Origin: Dicaeum eximium
Taxonomy: Eukaryota > Chordata > Aves > Passeriformes > Dicaeidae
Assembly: GCA_013396995.1 (NCBI GenBank)
Contig: VWZP01007499.1
Location: forward strand, 348,007-412,006
Direction: 5' to 3'
DNA length: 64,000 bases
Part shown: one piece after another, positions 50,501 to 63,668 of the stretch
Layout of the letters: each line of letters opens with the position of its first letter
Position numbering within the stretch: position 1 is the stretch's first letter
Program-made: the position numbers and the translations under genes
Notes under the pieces: generated by a model
What the model saw: the letters and a program-made list of their open reading frames with translations, nothing else
Told to the model about the DNA's origin: nothing
Database searches by the model: none

Positions 50501-51859
50501 ACCTTGCTCTCACACAGCCCCTCCACCCAGCACTGCCTGGCAGCTTCAGAGGCTCCATCCAATTCTGAGCCATCCTTAGTGAAAACCTGAAGTAAGGCTG
50601 GCTTCACCACCCACTTGGAAATGTGGGAAACTTAGTTCCAGCCCAGGCAAGCAGCAAGTGACACTTCCCCACCCCCAAACTCTAAGTTAGGCAGATGGCC
50701 TCGAGCAAAGAGAAATTTTATTGTAGGGTTTGAACATATTGAAAGAGGAAACCTGAGCAATCTGCCATGGGCAGGGCAGACATTTAAAATAATTTGCTGG
50801 CACTAATCCTGACTAGATCTTCTCCACTGCTGTGCCGGGTGAGGTGAGAACGGTTTGCTGGCTGCCAGGCTGACAATTCCATCGGGGCAGTGAGATGTTG
50901 GAGAGTTGATGCTGCCCTAATCTATACAAACTAAGGCAGCTGCATATATATAAAAAAACTCAACAAGTCTTGAGCTGTCAGAGCCCTGCACGTGTATCTG
51001 AAAGGCAACACAAATGACTCTCACATCCAGCTGAGGAGCCGGTGGTTGTGGGAGCTGGTCCCTTCGAGCTTCTCCTGCTTGTTTTTTGGTGGATGAGCAT
51101 ACGTGTTGTCATTGCTCAGCAGTCCTGTCCTCTCTTCCCTCTCTGTTCTCTAAGTCCTCAGGCTGCAGTTTCATCCTGCTTTCAGCATAGCCTGGCCTTC
51201 AGCCCTGCCTTCCCGTCAATGCCCAAGCATTCTTTCATTTCGGAAAAGCTTCAAGGATCTGTACGGAGTCCTTGCCAGTACAAGGAGCTTTTCCTGAATG
51301 CTCTTTTCCTTCAGTAAGAGTCTCTCAGGTTCTTTGAAAGAAATGCCCCCAGTAATATTGAACCTGCATGTTTGTTAAAGCTATTAAAGATTTAGTGGAA
51401 AAGGAAAAAAAAAAAACCAACACAAAAGTAGGATTGGGCAATAGTCCAAACATTACCTCTATCTGTCCTGACACTTCACCTGATCAGTAGCTTCTTTTCT
51501 CCCCAGGAGATGGTGGCAGAGTTCTTGTCCTATTGCTACTGCCATCCCTAGAGAGAAACATACTGCTTCGTGACAAGAGCAAAGGAAAAAAGAAAGGAGT
51601 GTTTGAGGGAGATAATCACAAATCCTATTTGAACACCAGAAAAGATCTTACGGAAGAAATATGGAAGATAAAAGCAAATAAAAAGTGGAGTGAATCTCTC
51701 TAGCCTTAAGGAAAGCATTGGGACTGGGCATGCATCACAGGAACTAATATTTGAGTAAGAAATGACAGGGGATTAATTCTAACCTTGTAGAACAGAGGAG
51801 GCTGCTGGACAACAGGAGTGCAGAGCAATAGTTTTGTTGCATGTGAGGGCAGCCTCGGG
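47540..51859. other. Intergenic, no gene recognised
   Basis: AT-rich DNA with scattered short frames. The frame at 50077-50610 on the - strand (177 codons) has hydrophobic parts but no recognisable domain, and its composition fits chance. Confidence 0.5.
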
Positions 51860-52110
51860 CCCAGTCTGGCTCATTGTTTTCCTTGGTGACCTTGGTGTAA
51901 GAACTCGACATGTGCTTACAAAATCTGCCGATGACACAAAGCTGGTGTGTACAGCTAATACAGTCCAGAGGCAGACTTGATTATTATGCAGGAAAAATTA
52001 GATGACCTTGTGGAACAGCAGAACAGAAACAGCATGAAATTTAATAATCCAAAGTGCAAAATCATGCCCTTGAAGACTAATCACCAGAACTTCTGCCGTG
52101 GGAAGAGGGT
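51860..52110 (+). mobile_element. Probable degraded CR1-like LINE fragment
   Basis: In three broken frames this reads like the CR1 reverse-transcriptase region: AAATCTGCCGATGACACAAA (the ADDTK region), then a part encoding MKFNNPKCKIMPL, which corresponds to the usual NLMKFNKGKCKVLHL phrase. Frameshifts and divergence show an old copy; the ends are approximate. Confidence 0.6.
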
Positions 52111-55100
52111 TCCTGAACTGGAGGAAGGAGAGCTAAACAAGCTGATTGACCATAGGATGGCCATAAGATCCCTTATGCTATATGGCTATGAAAACAGCTA
52201 AAGATGATGCTCCAACATGTACGTGGTGAGAATATGCAGCAGAGTTGTGAAGGAATTAATATTAGGGTAAAAGGTATTGAGCTCAGATCATATCCATTTC
52301 TGCTTATCTGTGTTCAAAAGATACTTTAAATTGTAATAAATGCAGGGAAATGCAGGTATGTATAAGCAGGAAAGGTCAGATGGGTAGCAATGATTATAAT
52401 TTCTGTGTTGTGTGCAATTTATTCTCCTCTCTCCCCCCAAGCTTTCATAAAAATTTTGCTGCTCTGGATTAATGTTTTCCCTATTAAGTTATTGCCATCC
52501 CCTAGGGAATATTTCAGTCAACAGGCAAAGAAGTGAATTCTCCCTTCCACTGATGTATAACTTCATGATGGGGTGAGGAGATGTTTACCTTTATTTCATT
52601 TGTTAAAGCGTGGCGACAGTAGGACATTAAGGCAAGAATATAGAGTCTTCTCATAGTCCTGGGTAATCAGTCCATGCCTGTCAGCTGTATCCTCTTTCTG
52701 CTCAGGATTGAACAAGTTTGAGCAGGACAGATGGACATACCAGAAGCATCCATGTTGTGGGACTAGGTGCTGGCAATGACAGCTCAGGACCCAGGTGCTG
52801 GTCCTTCCACATGCTGCTCTCTCTCCCAGCCCTATTGCTGGACTTTGTGGTGTGGCTCCATATTTACATTAGTGCAAGGAAAAGAGGCTCAAACCCAGCA
52901 AAAGATTTTCAGTGCAAGTGCACCTCTGGAATTTTTCTCCTCTTTCTTCTGCCTTTCATGTATTTTGGAGTCACTCGGGGTCAGAAAATGGGCAGGAAAT
53001 TCTTCAGTGGATTGGCCAAGAGGAGCTTCCAGCAAAGCCCCTTCCAACAGCACCATAATCTGTGAAAAATATCTTGCCATATGGAAAGGCTGTTCATTTT
53101 TTTCCCTCTGTGCAGAGTTTGGCTTGCCCCACGTTAGCAGAGGCTATCTTTAGCATGTCGTCGGTGTTTTTTATGAAGAGATATAAAAACTCCCACAGCA
53201 GGAGTCCTCTGGCTCTGAGACTGGGTGATGGAAGGAGGCTATGACAGACTGCTTAGCTGGTCCCACTGCTCAGAACCATCTGCTTGCCAAGGTTTCTCAG
53301 CTATGAAGAGAGAGGCAGACACTGCCCTTCTCAGCGGTGGTATGTCACTGTGAGTATAAAGTAGCACTCAGAGAGCAGGAAAGATTCAGATAAAATGAAA
53401 TCCAAACGATTTAAATAGACAGGAGATGATTTTGTTTTATTTTATATAGTTCCTGTAAAATAGTTTCTTATTTAGTTGTAAATAAGAAAGAAAATATAGC
53501 AGTTCTCTCTTACATGCAACTCAGCAAGGCTCTCCCATAATTTGTTCAGACCCCATTAATGAGTATAAGAAGTTTAAGCAGTTTGTTTAATGGCCATATC
53601 TCTGCAGTTGCTTATGCTGAACATAATTTCCTTTCCTGTTGCTAGCTTTGCAACAAGTCACAAGTGTTATTTACAGACACCTTAGTTTTATTTAATTTAA
53701 CAGCTTTGTGTTGTCAGCAGTTTTGCCATCTCATTGTATTTCCTCTCTTCCTGGTCATTAATAAATAGATGGGGCTGGAGAAAGAGTGGAATTAATCCCA
53801 GCAGTGATCCTCTGGCACAGTTCCTGTGGCATCACACTTTTACCACCTTTTCATCTCAGTTATCTACCATTTATCCCCATCCTTTTCTCTCTCTTTTAAC
53901 CCATAAAAACCCTTATCTCCTACCCCAGGGCTACTGAGTTTCCTTAAAAGCCTTGTGGTGAATGATACTATCAAATGTCTCTGTAAATGCATATCTTGTG
54001 ATTCTCTTTTAGTCAATATTTTGCTACCACTTTGTAACATTTGAACAGGTTAGAAAAGCACAGTTTATCCTCACAGATAAGTACATCAATTTATCTCTGC
54101 TGAGCAGTGCTGACTCGCAATTTATTCATCTTGATTTTTTCTCTCTCTCCTACATACTACCTGTAGGTGTTTTATAAGTATTTTAAATTATTTTCTCAAC
54201 TATTTTGCCCATTAATGAATTAAGGTTTTTTAGATTTCTGTTTTGAGGGTCATTCTTTAGAGCTATTTTAAAGATTGCTACAGTGTTGGCCATTTTCCAG
54301 TTACCCAGAAGAGTGGCTGTTTTAATGATGAATTACATATCTTTAAGGATAAATTATGGTAGGCTGAAATTGTGCTCCATTCTTAGGATTTCCTCAGAGT
54401 CTCTAATAAATTCCATTTGGTTCTATTAGTTATTGGAACATATATTTTTGAGGTTATTACACCACTGATAATTTTGATATCTTTTACCCAATAGTGCTTT
54501 CACATCATTGCATGTAACTTCAGAGTGAAGATTCACTCTCAGCCCTTCTTTTCTGACACCCAAATGAATCATTTACCTTCACTGCAGTCTTTCCTCACCC
54601 TGTGATTTAATTCTTTACACTTAGCAGTCCAGTAAACCTACGCAGCTTTCCATATCTGATTTACTTGCATTGCTTCTTTGTCATCATGCCTTTGACTGGT
54701 TTTGTGTATTTTCCGAGGTTCAACTTGCTGTATGAGTTGTACCTTGCCTGTCAAATCTTCCATTTTATTTGCTATGCTTTAACTGAGTATCCTTTCCTGA
54801 AAGATGCTTTGGGGATAAAAATTAATCCTGGAATTTTACCATTTAATTATCCTATGCCTTCGCTTGTTTCTTTGTTCTGAACTGTGGAGATCTGCTAAAG
54901 CACAGGTTATAAATAGCTTCCACTCTAAAGTTATGAATAACATTTTTAAAAAATAATTATTTCTCTGGGAGAAAAAGACTTGGTTTAAATGCTGATGTTT
55001 TATCTTAAAATGCTGGTATTTTGCTTAAGTTATTGGTCTTGAATATGAGTCTATTCACCCAGATTTGTAATTCTATCGGCTTCAAGGTAAATATTAATGA

Positions 55101-58100
55101 AAATCAATCATAATTATTCCCATTGTAATTATTGTACTTGGGACCATACTCTCTGAAACAAATCCAGTAGTTAATGAACTCCATTAAATGTAGTATTTTG
55201 TCATTCTTAATCATTTTGATTCATGCCATGTGCTGTGTTTACAGCACTGGATTTTTTTTTCAGATCTAGAATTTGTATGCTAAGAGTCATTTTCTCCTAC
55301 ACATGTTGAATTCTGTTCAGTGGTTTAGGTAGCACATTTTAACTCTTGCATTTATCTTCCTCTAAACAAACTAATCATTGAACATCTTTTGATATTCCCT
55401 TATAATAAGAGTTTCTTATTCACAGTTGCTTCATTTCTTCCCAACTTAGTACTGGTTTGTCAATCATCACTAACCCTCCCCTTCTGTTTCTCTGTACCTT
55501 TTTGTTCTTTACACACCGGTGATGAATCCTCCTCCCCGCATCCAAGAAGATGTTATTTTACATGTCTAATTTATTTCTCAAGATTACACTTTTATTAGAG
55601 CTCAAACCCAAGAAGGCAAGGAATTTCCATATTCTAAAGTTGCTTTTCCATCAGTGGTTATGTACCAAAGACATTGACCACCATCTGTCCTGATTAAGAG
55701 TCTGCCTCCCATCCCCACACCTATTAAAATACACGATCTCAAAATTATATATGCTTGAATAAGTAATGAGTAAAACTACAGATGATGTCCATGAGAAATG
55801 CCTAGTGCTCAGACTTTTGAAAAACAGACCACTTAGATTAGGACTAATCAAGCATTTTATGGTGAAATAATTTTCTGCTAGATATAACTCAAGAGTTAGG
55901 TGCTCACTAGCACTAGAGATAAGCCAGGATGAAGAACATGTTGTAATCAGATGAAGCAGGTACTTGAACATGGTCATCCTAGCCCTACATGCATTTTTGC
56001 TATTAAGGGCCCAAGGAATGGGATCTAAAATATGTGTCTACAGATGATAATTTTTAAAAGCATACAGGAACAAATCTTTCTTTTCCTCTTGTTTGTTCAA
56101 AAATTTAAATAAGAATTTACTTAGTATCATATTCAGTAATGATTTTACTATATGAATTAAGAATTTAGATTTTGTGTCTTAAAAAGCAATGCCAAAATAA
56201 TGCAACATTTACACTCTAGAATTTTGTATCAAATTCATTACCAGACTGTTCTGTCTCTTTGGAATTGAGGTTTCTTTTATCCCTGTAGGACTAATCCAGG
56301 AAGTATTGGCTGAGGTACATCACGCATTTCTTCTTCCTAACGATGCAAGTCAGGGTTCCCTTTGGCTGCAGGGAGATTTGGTGAGATTGGGACTGGAGAT
56401 GTTTAGTCTCTGCAGTGACACAGGGTTCAGCAATTTCCAGGCACTGCCAGAGTGCAGTGCTCCCCTAAGGGACCTCTGGGTGTCTGGCACCCACCCAGCA
56501 TGTCCCAGCACTGCAGGACTTGAGCTGCCATGGCTTTAGAGGTCTCCTAGCAGGAAAGCCAGATGTGGCTCAGGTGTCTGCACCACTGTAAATATATCCT
56601 GCACTACCCAGCTTGCTCCCTCCCTTCTACATTTTTATCTTTAGTCAGGAGAAATCCAAAGTCCTTTAAGAACTGGAGTTTAATAATGTTACTGCTATTG
56701 CACAGCGCTACACCATTTGAAGGCCTTCTTAATTATTTGATAGACTGGCAGAATCATTGAAACTATTCCCATTTACCTAATATATATAACTTTGGGTGTG
56801 AAAACTGTACAGATCAAGTTTGAAAAGCCTATTATTTGTCAGGCAGTTTAAGAGATCCTGTGATACTTTCTCGATACTGCAAAAGCAATTAGACTATACT
56901 AGGAGATGTAAAATTTGTACCTTTGAGGTCACAACCATGTTTTAAACTATTTTTTTCCTCTCTCTACATGCAAGAGCCAAAATCTAGCTTAGGTCCACTG
57001 AAAACCAAATGGATCACGACTGTTCCATGGCAGTTCCATCTAGGACACACTAGGCAGACTGTTGGGTTTTTTTTAACTATCAGTGTTACATTTGGCAAAT
57101 TTGTTGATATGGAGCTTGAGCACACAGAAAGGAAAGCAGAGCCCAGCATCACAAGTGTCTCTTGTTCTTTCTGAGTGAGTGGGGTCTGGGGATGGGGCTG
57201 AGGTCTTGGGACAGGGTCTGGATTTGGACCCTGATCCAAAGTTGCCTAAAATCTCTCCGCTGACTCTGACTATGACTTAAAGATGTAAAAAAAATTCCCA
57301 GTGTGTATGTGTCAAACACAAACCTGTGTTTTCTAAACTGGCATCCTCTTTTAATGGCAATAAACCTGGAGAATTCCTTGAGCCTCTTGCGGTCATTAAA
57401 AATTAAAAATTCTGCGGTCAGGTATGAATTTGTTGTAATTTGATTCTCAGATACTAGATAGTGTTTTTCTTTTGCTTTCTACAGAAAGTCTTCTATTACC
57501 AGGAATTTTCTCTCAGTTTTAGTACTTGTAGATGGAATTATCTTATTATATTAGGTGGTGGAATAAAATTACACTCACCTTCTTTTAGGGACTTGTACTC
57601 CAACAAGTGTCTGGCTGTAGTGAGGGCTGCATAGATTTTTTTTCTCTATTACAGGAATAAAACAAACAATATTAAAGTCTTTTCATGCCAGCTTTGTTAT
57701 CATAAATATCTCTGATGGATATGCTGATTCATTTTTTTAATAGGGGATAATCCTTCAGATGAGAAAATGATCAAAACACAGAGCACAGTTAGGTCAAGGT
57801 AATTTAACTCTAATCTTGCCTAGTTGTTATTGTGATGTAGACAGACAGAACTGAGATAATTAAATCTTGATCATGAACTATCCTCTTCTTATTTCATATG
57901 GTTCCATGCACCAAATACAATGCCAGCAATCCTAGCTGACATTTTCTGTGAAAAGACATTTTTAGGCATCATAATGTGTGAAGGCTGCCAGCAGGGCAGT
58001 CTATCACTTCTACCTTACATCAAAGGGATGTGCACTCTCTTGGAGGAAGAAAATAAAGCTAGTATAAAAAACAAGACTTTAGTAAGGAAACTTAATGTGG

Positions 58101-59815
58101 GGACCTTGCAACTTGGAAGATTCTAAGTTCAAATTTGGGAAAAAGATAGAACAACCAGCACTTTCAGACTTTCTTCCTTGCCCTTGAATCAAACAAGAAT
58201 CTTTGGGAAAACTGTGAAAAATACCTTCATCTCTACTTCCCATTAATATAATTCCCTCCATTTCTCCTTCTGCACTCAGAAGAACATGGCTGTACAACAA
58301 CCTTGTGACTTCCACCATGCCTAGTGCTGCTTCTCCACTGCTGACTGCACCAGTCCACTGGCCAAAGCTGCAACCTCAGGCTCAAGGTGTGAAGCATAAT
58401 CAGGTGAAGATGGTATAAAACCCCAGGGAGACATGAAGCACTCAGAGACTTAAGGTGTGCTCCTTAAATAGCTACAGTCTTTGTTTCACAGCTCTATTTT
58501 CTGATAGCAAGTAAAGTTTGCAATTACAAGTGGGGCGATATCAAATCAGTATGAAACATTCATAACTGTAGCTAAAATTGGGTGATGTCTCCTCAGCTGA
58601 TGCATGCTTGAGAGGGATGTCTTTGATGCCAAAGCTTTTTAACAGGGCTGACACTGTTATCGTTGGGTGTGTAGCTCACTCAGTTTGTCAGTCTCCGCTG
58701 GGGCTTTGCCAAGTGCTGGATTTAAATCCCAAGTTCTCCTGGTCAGAAAGGCAGATTGTGGCCTGCAGTGTGCAGGATGCTAATACTGGTACTAGCTCTC
58801 ACCTCAGGGAGGCTGCAAGACTAACAAATTGCAAGGAGAAGATGAGCAAAGCAGTTGCTGTGCATGCAAGTTTGTGTGTGAGAAGGAGGGAAAGAGAGAG
58901 CACCTGTGTGAGAGGACTTTGCTAAAGGGCAGAAAGCATCTTGAATTGGGGAAAGAAGACTGTGCAGTCTTCTGTGCTTTACAGATACAAATATAAGGGG
59001 ATATGTGCTGAAGGGAAAGGTACCACAAAAGAAGTTCACAGATCTGGTCAGGAAGCTGGAAAGAAGAAACTATCTGATAAACAACTGCGATTTATTCAAA
59101 AACAGCATCTGAGCTTTGTTCTTCACTGTTGAAGCCATCATTTAGAAAACAAGTGAAAATGAGTATGGTGGTCTCACTTTAGTCCCTCATGGCATTTTAC
59201 ACATCACCCAACAACTGTACAGTTTTTACATATGACTATTCTCATAGACAGAAAATGTGGATCATAATGATGTAACAGCGAAGGCAGAAGTCCACAGTGA
59301 AGGGTATTAACAGAAAGTGCTGCAGCATAATTTGCCTTTTGCATTTTCCCTAACTGTAACTAATAAAAAGTTCTCATCCCCAGCAGTATCAAATTTACTC
59401 AAATTAAAAAGCTGCTTCTCTGTGACAAGAGACTATTCTTCTCGTTCCACTTCAAAAAGTATTAATTATGGAACATCATGTTTTACAATTTTTTTTTGTA
59501 TAAATGTTGCATTAAAGCCCTATTATAGTGTTGAGTAAACAACTCTGTGTGTTTTGCAATATACTCTCAGAAAAAAGTTACATCAGTGTTTTATAAGTAG
59601 GTCAGTAACAATTCCTTACGTATTTCTTAAATTCACATGGACTATCCAGATTCCAGCATAGAAATACATGGATAAAACTACTGTGAATAAAATATTCATG
59701 TTTTTCTTTAAAAATAAATAGACCCACATAAGCTGCAGTAAGAGACGTAATGCTTTCCTGGTGCAGGATTGTCTTCTGCATGCTTTAAGAGCTCTACTTG
59801 GTTTAGTTTATTACC
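52111..59815. other. Intergenic, no gene recognised
   Basis: Mostly AT-rich. Frames such as 52718-53065 and 58578-58925 on the + strand show no known domain. No tRNA, tandem array or clear transposon was found. Confidence 0.5.
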
Positions 59816-59819
59816 ATAT

Positions 59820-59873
59820 AATTAATATAAGTGTAATTAATATGAGTGTAATTAATATGTTTGCAATTAATAT
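59820..59873. repeat. Four AATTAATAT units at exact 15-base spacing
   Basis: AATTAATAT starts at 59820, 59835, 59850 and 59865. The spacers (such as AAGTGT, GAGTGT and GTTTGC) vary slightly. Each unit holds an ATTA homeodomain-type core, three of them preceded by TAATTA. It lies about 3.5 kb before the NELL2 start codon. Confidence 0.9.
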
Positions 59874-60281
59874 GTGCATAAATACAAAATTCCCTTTGCA
59901 ATGAAATAATCCATGAATTTGGAGATTGTAGCACATAATTTATTTCTTCATTTGATATGAAAATTGTTGTAAATATAAGATATGGTGACTAATTCCAGAG
60001 TCGTCGCCTAAAGAAGCCTTTTTGCTTACACTTGGACAAAATGTGTTTGTGTTATTCTTGACATGTCCATTGCTGTGGGATTACAGGATGCCATTTCATC
60101 CAAGAGGTTTTGTAAAGAGAAGGTTGTTTTACTGTACATATAGTAATGCCTGTGACCAGGTGGTATTTCAAAGAAAGCCCCAGGAGAAGAATAGCAAGTG
60201 CAGAAGATTATTCTTGTTTTCTACAGATGTTTCCTTGAGTAATCTCACCTCGAGCATTTGTAGAGGTAAAAACTACCTTAG

Positions 60282-60397
60282 CTCATCAAAACCCAAACCA
60301 ACCAAACCAACAAAAAAACCCCAAACCAACTCAAAAAAACCTCTCATCAATCAACCAAAAATCTCTCAAAACCAAACAAAACCCAAACTACCTCTAA
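60282..60397 (+). repeat. A/C-rich, G-free low-complexity tract
   Basis: 116 bases without a single G on the + strand, built from irregular AAACC / AACCA / CAAAA units. It lies inside an open frame (60022-60423) whose Lys/Pro/Thr/Asn-rich end is just this repeat translated. Confidence 0.85.
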
Positions 60398-60429
60398 GAC
60401 ATCTAGTTTCTGAAGAGCCTTGAAAATTG

Positions 60430-62480
60430 CTGAGACATGTAAAGGTTAGTATCTGAAATGGGCTTCTTTAGACAGAAACTTTGCTTATCATAGAAAACAC
60501 TTTCACTGATGCATGGTTATCAGAGATATTTGCTGCACCATCTTCTTAGGTCCGTTGCCCTTTCCATGTGTGGAGTAGATTATGGCGAGCCTCAGTACGA
60601 AGCGTTTGTAGTTCCCATGGCTAAAGCATACAGTTTCCACCGAAAGGAACAGCATTCCAGCCATCTGAAAATATAAAACCCAGTTTCTTTCAGGTATTTC
60701 CATAATATTCAAATTTAAGATGGGACATGCCCCCCAAAAAGCTGTGAAACTGTATGTTTTTAGAGTGATCAAAAAGTGATCTCATAGTTAGGCAAGTATT
60801 TTAAACATTTAATCATCAATATAATATTCCTTGTGTTGGTAGAAATCCTCTTATTTCTGCTCACTTACTTCTTGGTTAGCTGCATACTGTCACTATTGGC
60901 ATTTCACACAGCAGAAACACAGCTCTGTGTAATATGCATAATGTCTGCCCTGGGCTCCACATAGATCTGGGGGAATAGGTAGAGCAGGTTGGATGGTGTT
61001 TTGAGTGATTTTTCCTGTATGTGACTATGAGTGGCCACTCCTTGGAGATCTTTTGAGAAAGAAGTAGATTATTAAAGGGATGGGTTTCCCCTGATTTACA
61101 TGCTCATGTTACTTTGGCAGCCTCAGCAAATGGAAAATGTCACTGTCTGCTGGCAGCTGCAAAGGACTTGGGGCAGATGTTTGCCTCTTTTGGTTTGTTC
61201 ACTTGTATGCCTGACCCAACTGGCAGCGGGGCTCATTATGCACCATTATTGTTCTAGATATTGAACCAATTTCTTCTCAAATTAATTGCTTCTGGCTGAC
61301 TTATCTGTAACCAATGTGATTGAAATAGCATGAAAACAATCAGTGATATGTGGCTGTCGCCTGCTAGCTCTCCCAAGGAAACCTTTGTTAAGACTGCTGG
61401 GCCAGCCAGTGGATTTCATGAGTTGGGAAGCGCAGTTCCATGTCAGCAACAGGCTGGAGACAAAGCTTCGGTGCAGAAGAGGTGCTAGGCTGATCAGCAT
61501 GGGGGTGGGACATAACTGATGACCGTGACTATGCAAGATACAACATCAGAGATGCTGTGTGACCAGTTACACGGGTGGTACCAGCAGCAGGGCTCCTTTA
61601 TTTTTTGTTTGTTTTCAGTTGCAATGTGAAGTGCCTGTACTGGCTCCACCAACTGGAGACAAAGCCTGTAGCTCTGAGGGTGACATGCATGTTGGGCACA
61701 CTGGAACTGAACCCTAATGTCTGTGCTCTGGATTTGGGTTGAGGAATGGATTGCATTTCCCACTTTCATGTATAGACAATCCTCTATCTATTTTTTTTCC
61801 CCTTTCTTATAAGAAATAGGATGTTTGCTGTATGGTTTGCTGTATGTTTGTATGGTGCTTAATATCTCAGTTGATTAATTTAGTCCTGAAAGGAGATTTA
61901 CCATGGACTCCCATGGTCATCTTGGGGGGGAAAAATGAAAAAAAGTGAGGGAAAGAACCACTTTCCCTTTCAGCTTTCATAGTTATTGAGAAAGATGTGA
62001 AAGGTTACTTGTAAAGATTTTATTATTTGCAGAGACCATAGAGGATGAACTTCGGGGGGGTCAATAAACAATACTAGAATAGCCAAGTGATGTCAGGGTC
62101 TTACTGACATGCACGTGAAATTAAGGAAAAAAAAAAAAATTAACTTCCCCCCAGTCCTTTATCCTGCAGAATTTGACAAACTGGTAACAAGACATTTCTG
62201 CCCTGCACATTGGGAGTCTATGAAAGGGAAGGGAAGAATAAGGCTATTCTTAGCCCCCTTTATAAGCACACAAAGTACGGCACAGAAATGTCACTTGCTG
62301 GGGCGGGAGGAGGGTTTGTCAAAGAGGACAGGACCGCTGTGTAGAATCGTCCTTTACGACAGGGCAAGCGAACCTGCCGTTGTCAGCCCCACGCCCGCTC
62401 TGCACATTCCCATCTCAGTCAGCTACTGCAAACGTCCTGATTTCTTCCTTCCCTCCCTCCGCCTTTCCCAAATTATTTTT
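60430..62480. other. Upstream flank of NELL2, no gene recognised
   Basis: AT-rich sequence that becomes GC-rich after about 62.4 kb. The frames on the - strand at 61282-61769 have no recognisable domain. It may hold NELL2 5' UTR exons or control elements, but none can be identified by eye. Confidence 0.5.
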
Positions 62481-62665
62481 ATTCGTGCTCAAAGATCAGG
62501 TGGAGGCTTCGCCAGCCCCTGGACGGCATCACCTCGGGACGGGCACCAAGCGGTGACTCCAGCACGGGCAGAGAGAACTGCCGCCGGGCAGGAGAGCGCC
62601 CCGAGGGTCACCGCCGGCGCCGACCGCCCGCTGCCAGCCGCGGCCTCCGGGGGCACACGGGCCCT

Positions 62666-63091
62666 NNNNNNNNNNNNNNNNNNNNNNNNNNNNNNNNNNN
62701 NNNNNNNNNNNNNNNNNNNNNNNNNNNNNNNNNNNNNNNNNNNNNNNNNNNNNNNNNNNNNNNNNNNNNNNNNNNNNNNNNNNNNNNNNNNNNNNNNNNN
62801 NNNNNNNNNNNNNNNNNNNNNNNNNNNNNNNNNNNNNNNNNNNNNNNNNNNNNNNNNNNNNNNNNNNNNNNNNNNNNNNNNNNNNNNNNNNNNNNNNNNN
62901 NNNNNNNNNNNNNNNNNNNNNNNNNNNNNNNNNNNNNNNNNNNNNNNNNNNNNNNNNNNNNNNNNNNNNNNNNNNNNNNNNNNNNNNNNNNNNNNNNNNN
63001 NNNNNNNNNNNNNNNNNNNNNNNNNNNNNNNNNNNNNNNNNNNNNNNNNNNNNNNNNNNNNNNNNNNNNNNNNNNNNNNNNNNNNNNNNNN
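62666..63091. other. Assembly gap (426 N) in the NELL2 promoter region
   Basis: 426 N bases flanked by very GC-rich sequence. GC content is the likely cause. Frames of 219-420 codons that span the gap are artefacts. Confidence 0.98.
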
Positions 63092-63312
63092 CTGCCCAGC
63101 CCTGCCCGGCCAGGCGGAGGCGGTGGGCGGCTCCCGAGGCCGTGGCATAAACCGGCGGCCCCTCCCGCCGCCGCCGCTGTCCCCGCTGGACGGCGGGGCG
63201 GAGAGCGGCGCTGCCCTGGGATCCGGGCGGAGGCTGCGGCTGCTCTCGGGCGGAGGGGCTGCGCCTGCCGGCGGCNGAGGGGGGGACTATGGACTGAGCG
63301 CATCGCCGTACC

Positions 63313-63367
63313 ATGGAGTCGGGCATCCGCTTGAGCACGCTCTGCCTTCTCCTCTGCCTGGGGCCAG
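63313..63367 (+). CDS. NELL2: NELL2 first coding exon: signal peptide
   Basis: NELL2 is a secreted multi-domain glycoprotein (N-terminal laminin-G/thrombospondin-like domain, von Willebrand C and EGF-like repeats) made mainly by neurons; it is a ligand of Robo3 in axon guidance. This exon encodes MESGIRLSTLCLLLCLGP plus one base, a clear signal peptide. The ATG context is TACCATGG. It ends at GGCCAG|GTAGGC in phase 1, and the next exon completes the Gly codon. MES at the start followed by a Leu/Cys-rich core resembles mammalian NELL2. Confidence 0.92.
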
Positions 63368-63545
63368 GTAGGCGGATGCCGGACCCGCCGGGAGAGTACC
63401 CGGGAGCGGGGCCGGCGGAGCTCCGCGGCGGCGATGCTCTGGCCCCTGGGCAGCCGCAGGTGCGGAGAGCGGCGGAGGGGCTGGGGATGCTCGGGAAGTT
63501 GCGGTGTCGGCGGGTGGGTGACGGCACTTTCCGGATCAGTTTCAG
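63368..63545 (+). other. NELL2: NELL2 first intron within the coding region
   Basis: A 178-base GC-rich intron in phase 1, GTAGGC to GGATCAGTTTCAG. One frame reads through it without stops, which makes exon 1 look longer than it is. Confidence 0.88.
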
Positions 63546-63668
63546 GCTTTGGCGTGGACCCCTCGCTGCAGATCGACGTGCTGTCCGAGCTACAGCTGGG
63601 AGGCTCCACGGAGGGCGTGCGCCAGGTGCCGGGGCTGCACAACGGGAGCAAAGCCTTCCTCTTCCCAG
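63546..63668 (+). CDS. NELL2: NELL2 second coding exon: start of mature protein
   Basis: The exon encodes (G)FGVDPSLQIDVLSEL, then QLGGSTEGVRQVPGLHNGSK and AFLFP, nearly identical to mammalian NELL2 directly after the signal peptide. This is the beginning of the laminin-G/thrombospondin-N-terminal-like domain. HNGSK contains an N-glycosylation sequon. Acceptor TTTCAG, donor CCCAG|GTACGG, 123 bases, phase 1 at both ends. The rest of the gene lies beyond the window. Confidence 0.95.

Noticed and set aside
50077..50610. 177-codon open frame on the - strand
   Set aside because: No family resemblance and no supporting promoter or splice signals.
51977..52201. 74-codon open frame as a small gene
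   Set aside because: Its first half matches the CR1-like MKFN..KCK phrase, so it is LINE debris.
58680..58800. tRNA-like or SINE-like segment with GGATTTAAATCCC
   Set aside because: Only a loose B-box-like phrase; no cloverleaf or A-box at the right distance.
60022..60423. 133-codon open frame ending in a Lys/Pro/Thr/Asn-rich tail
   Set aside because: The tail is the translated A/C-rich low-complexity tract.
62109..63371. 420-codon open frame on the + strand before NELL2
   Set aside because: A third of it is the N gap; the flanks are GC-rich without known domains, and its end overlaps NELL2 exon 1 in another frame.
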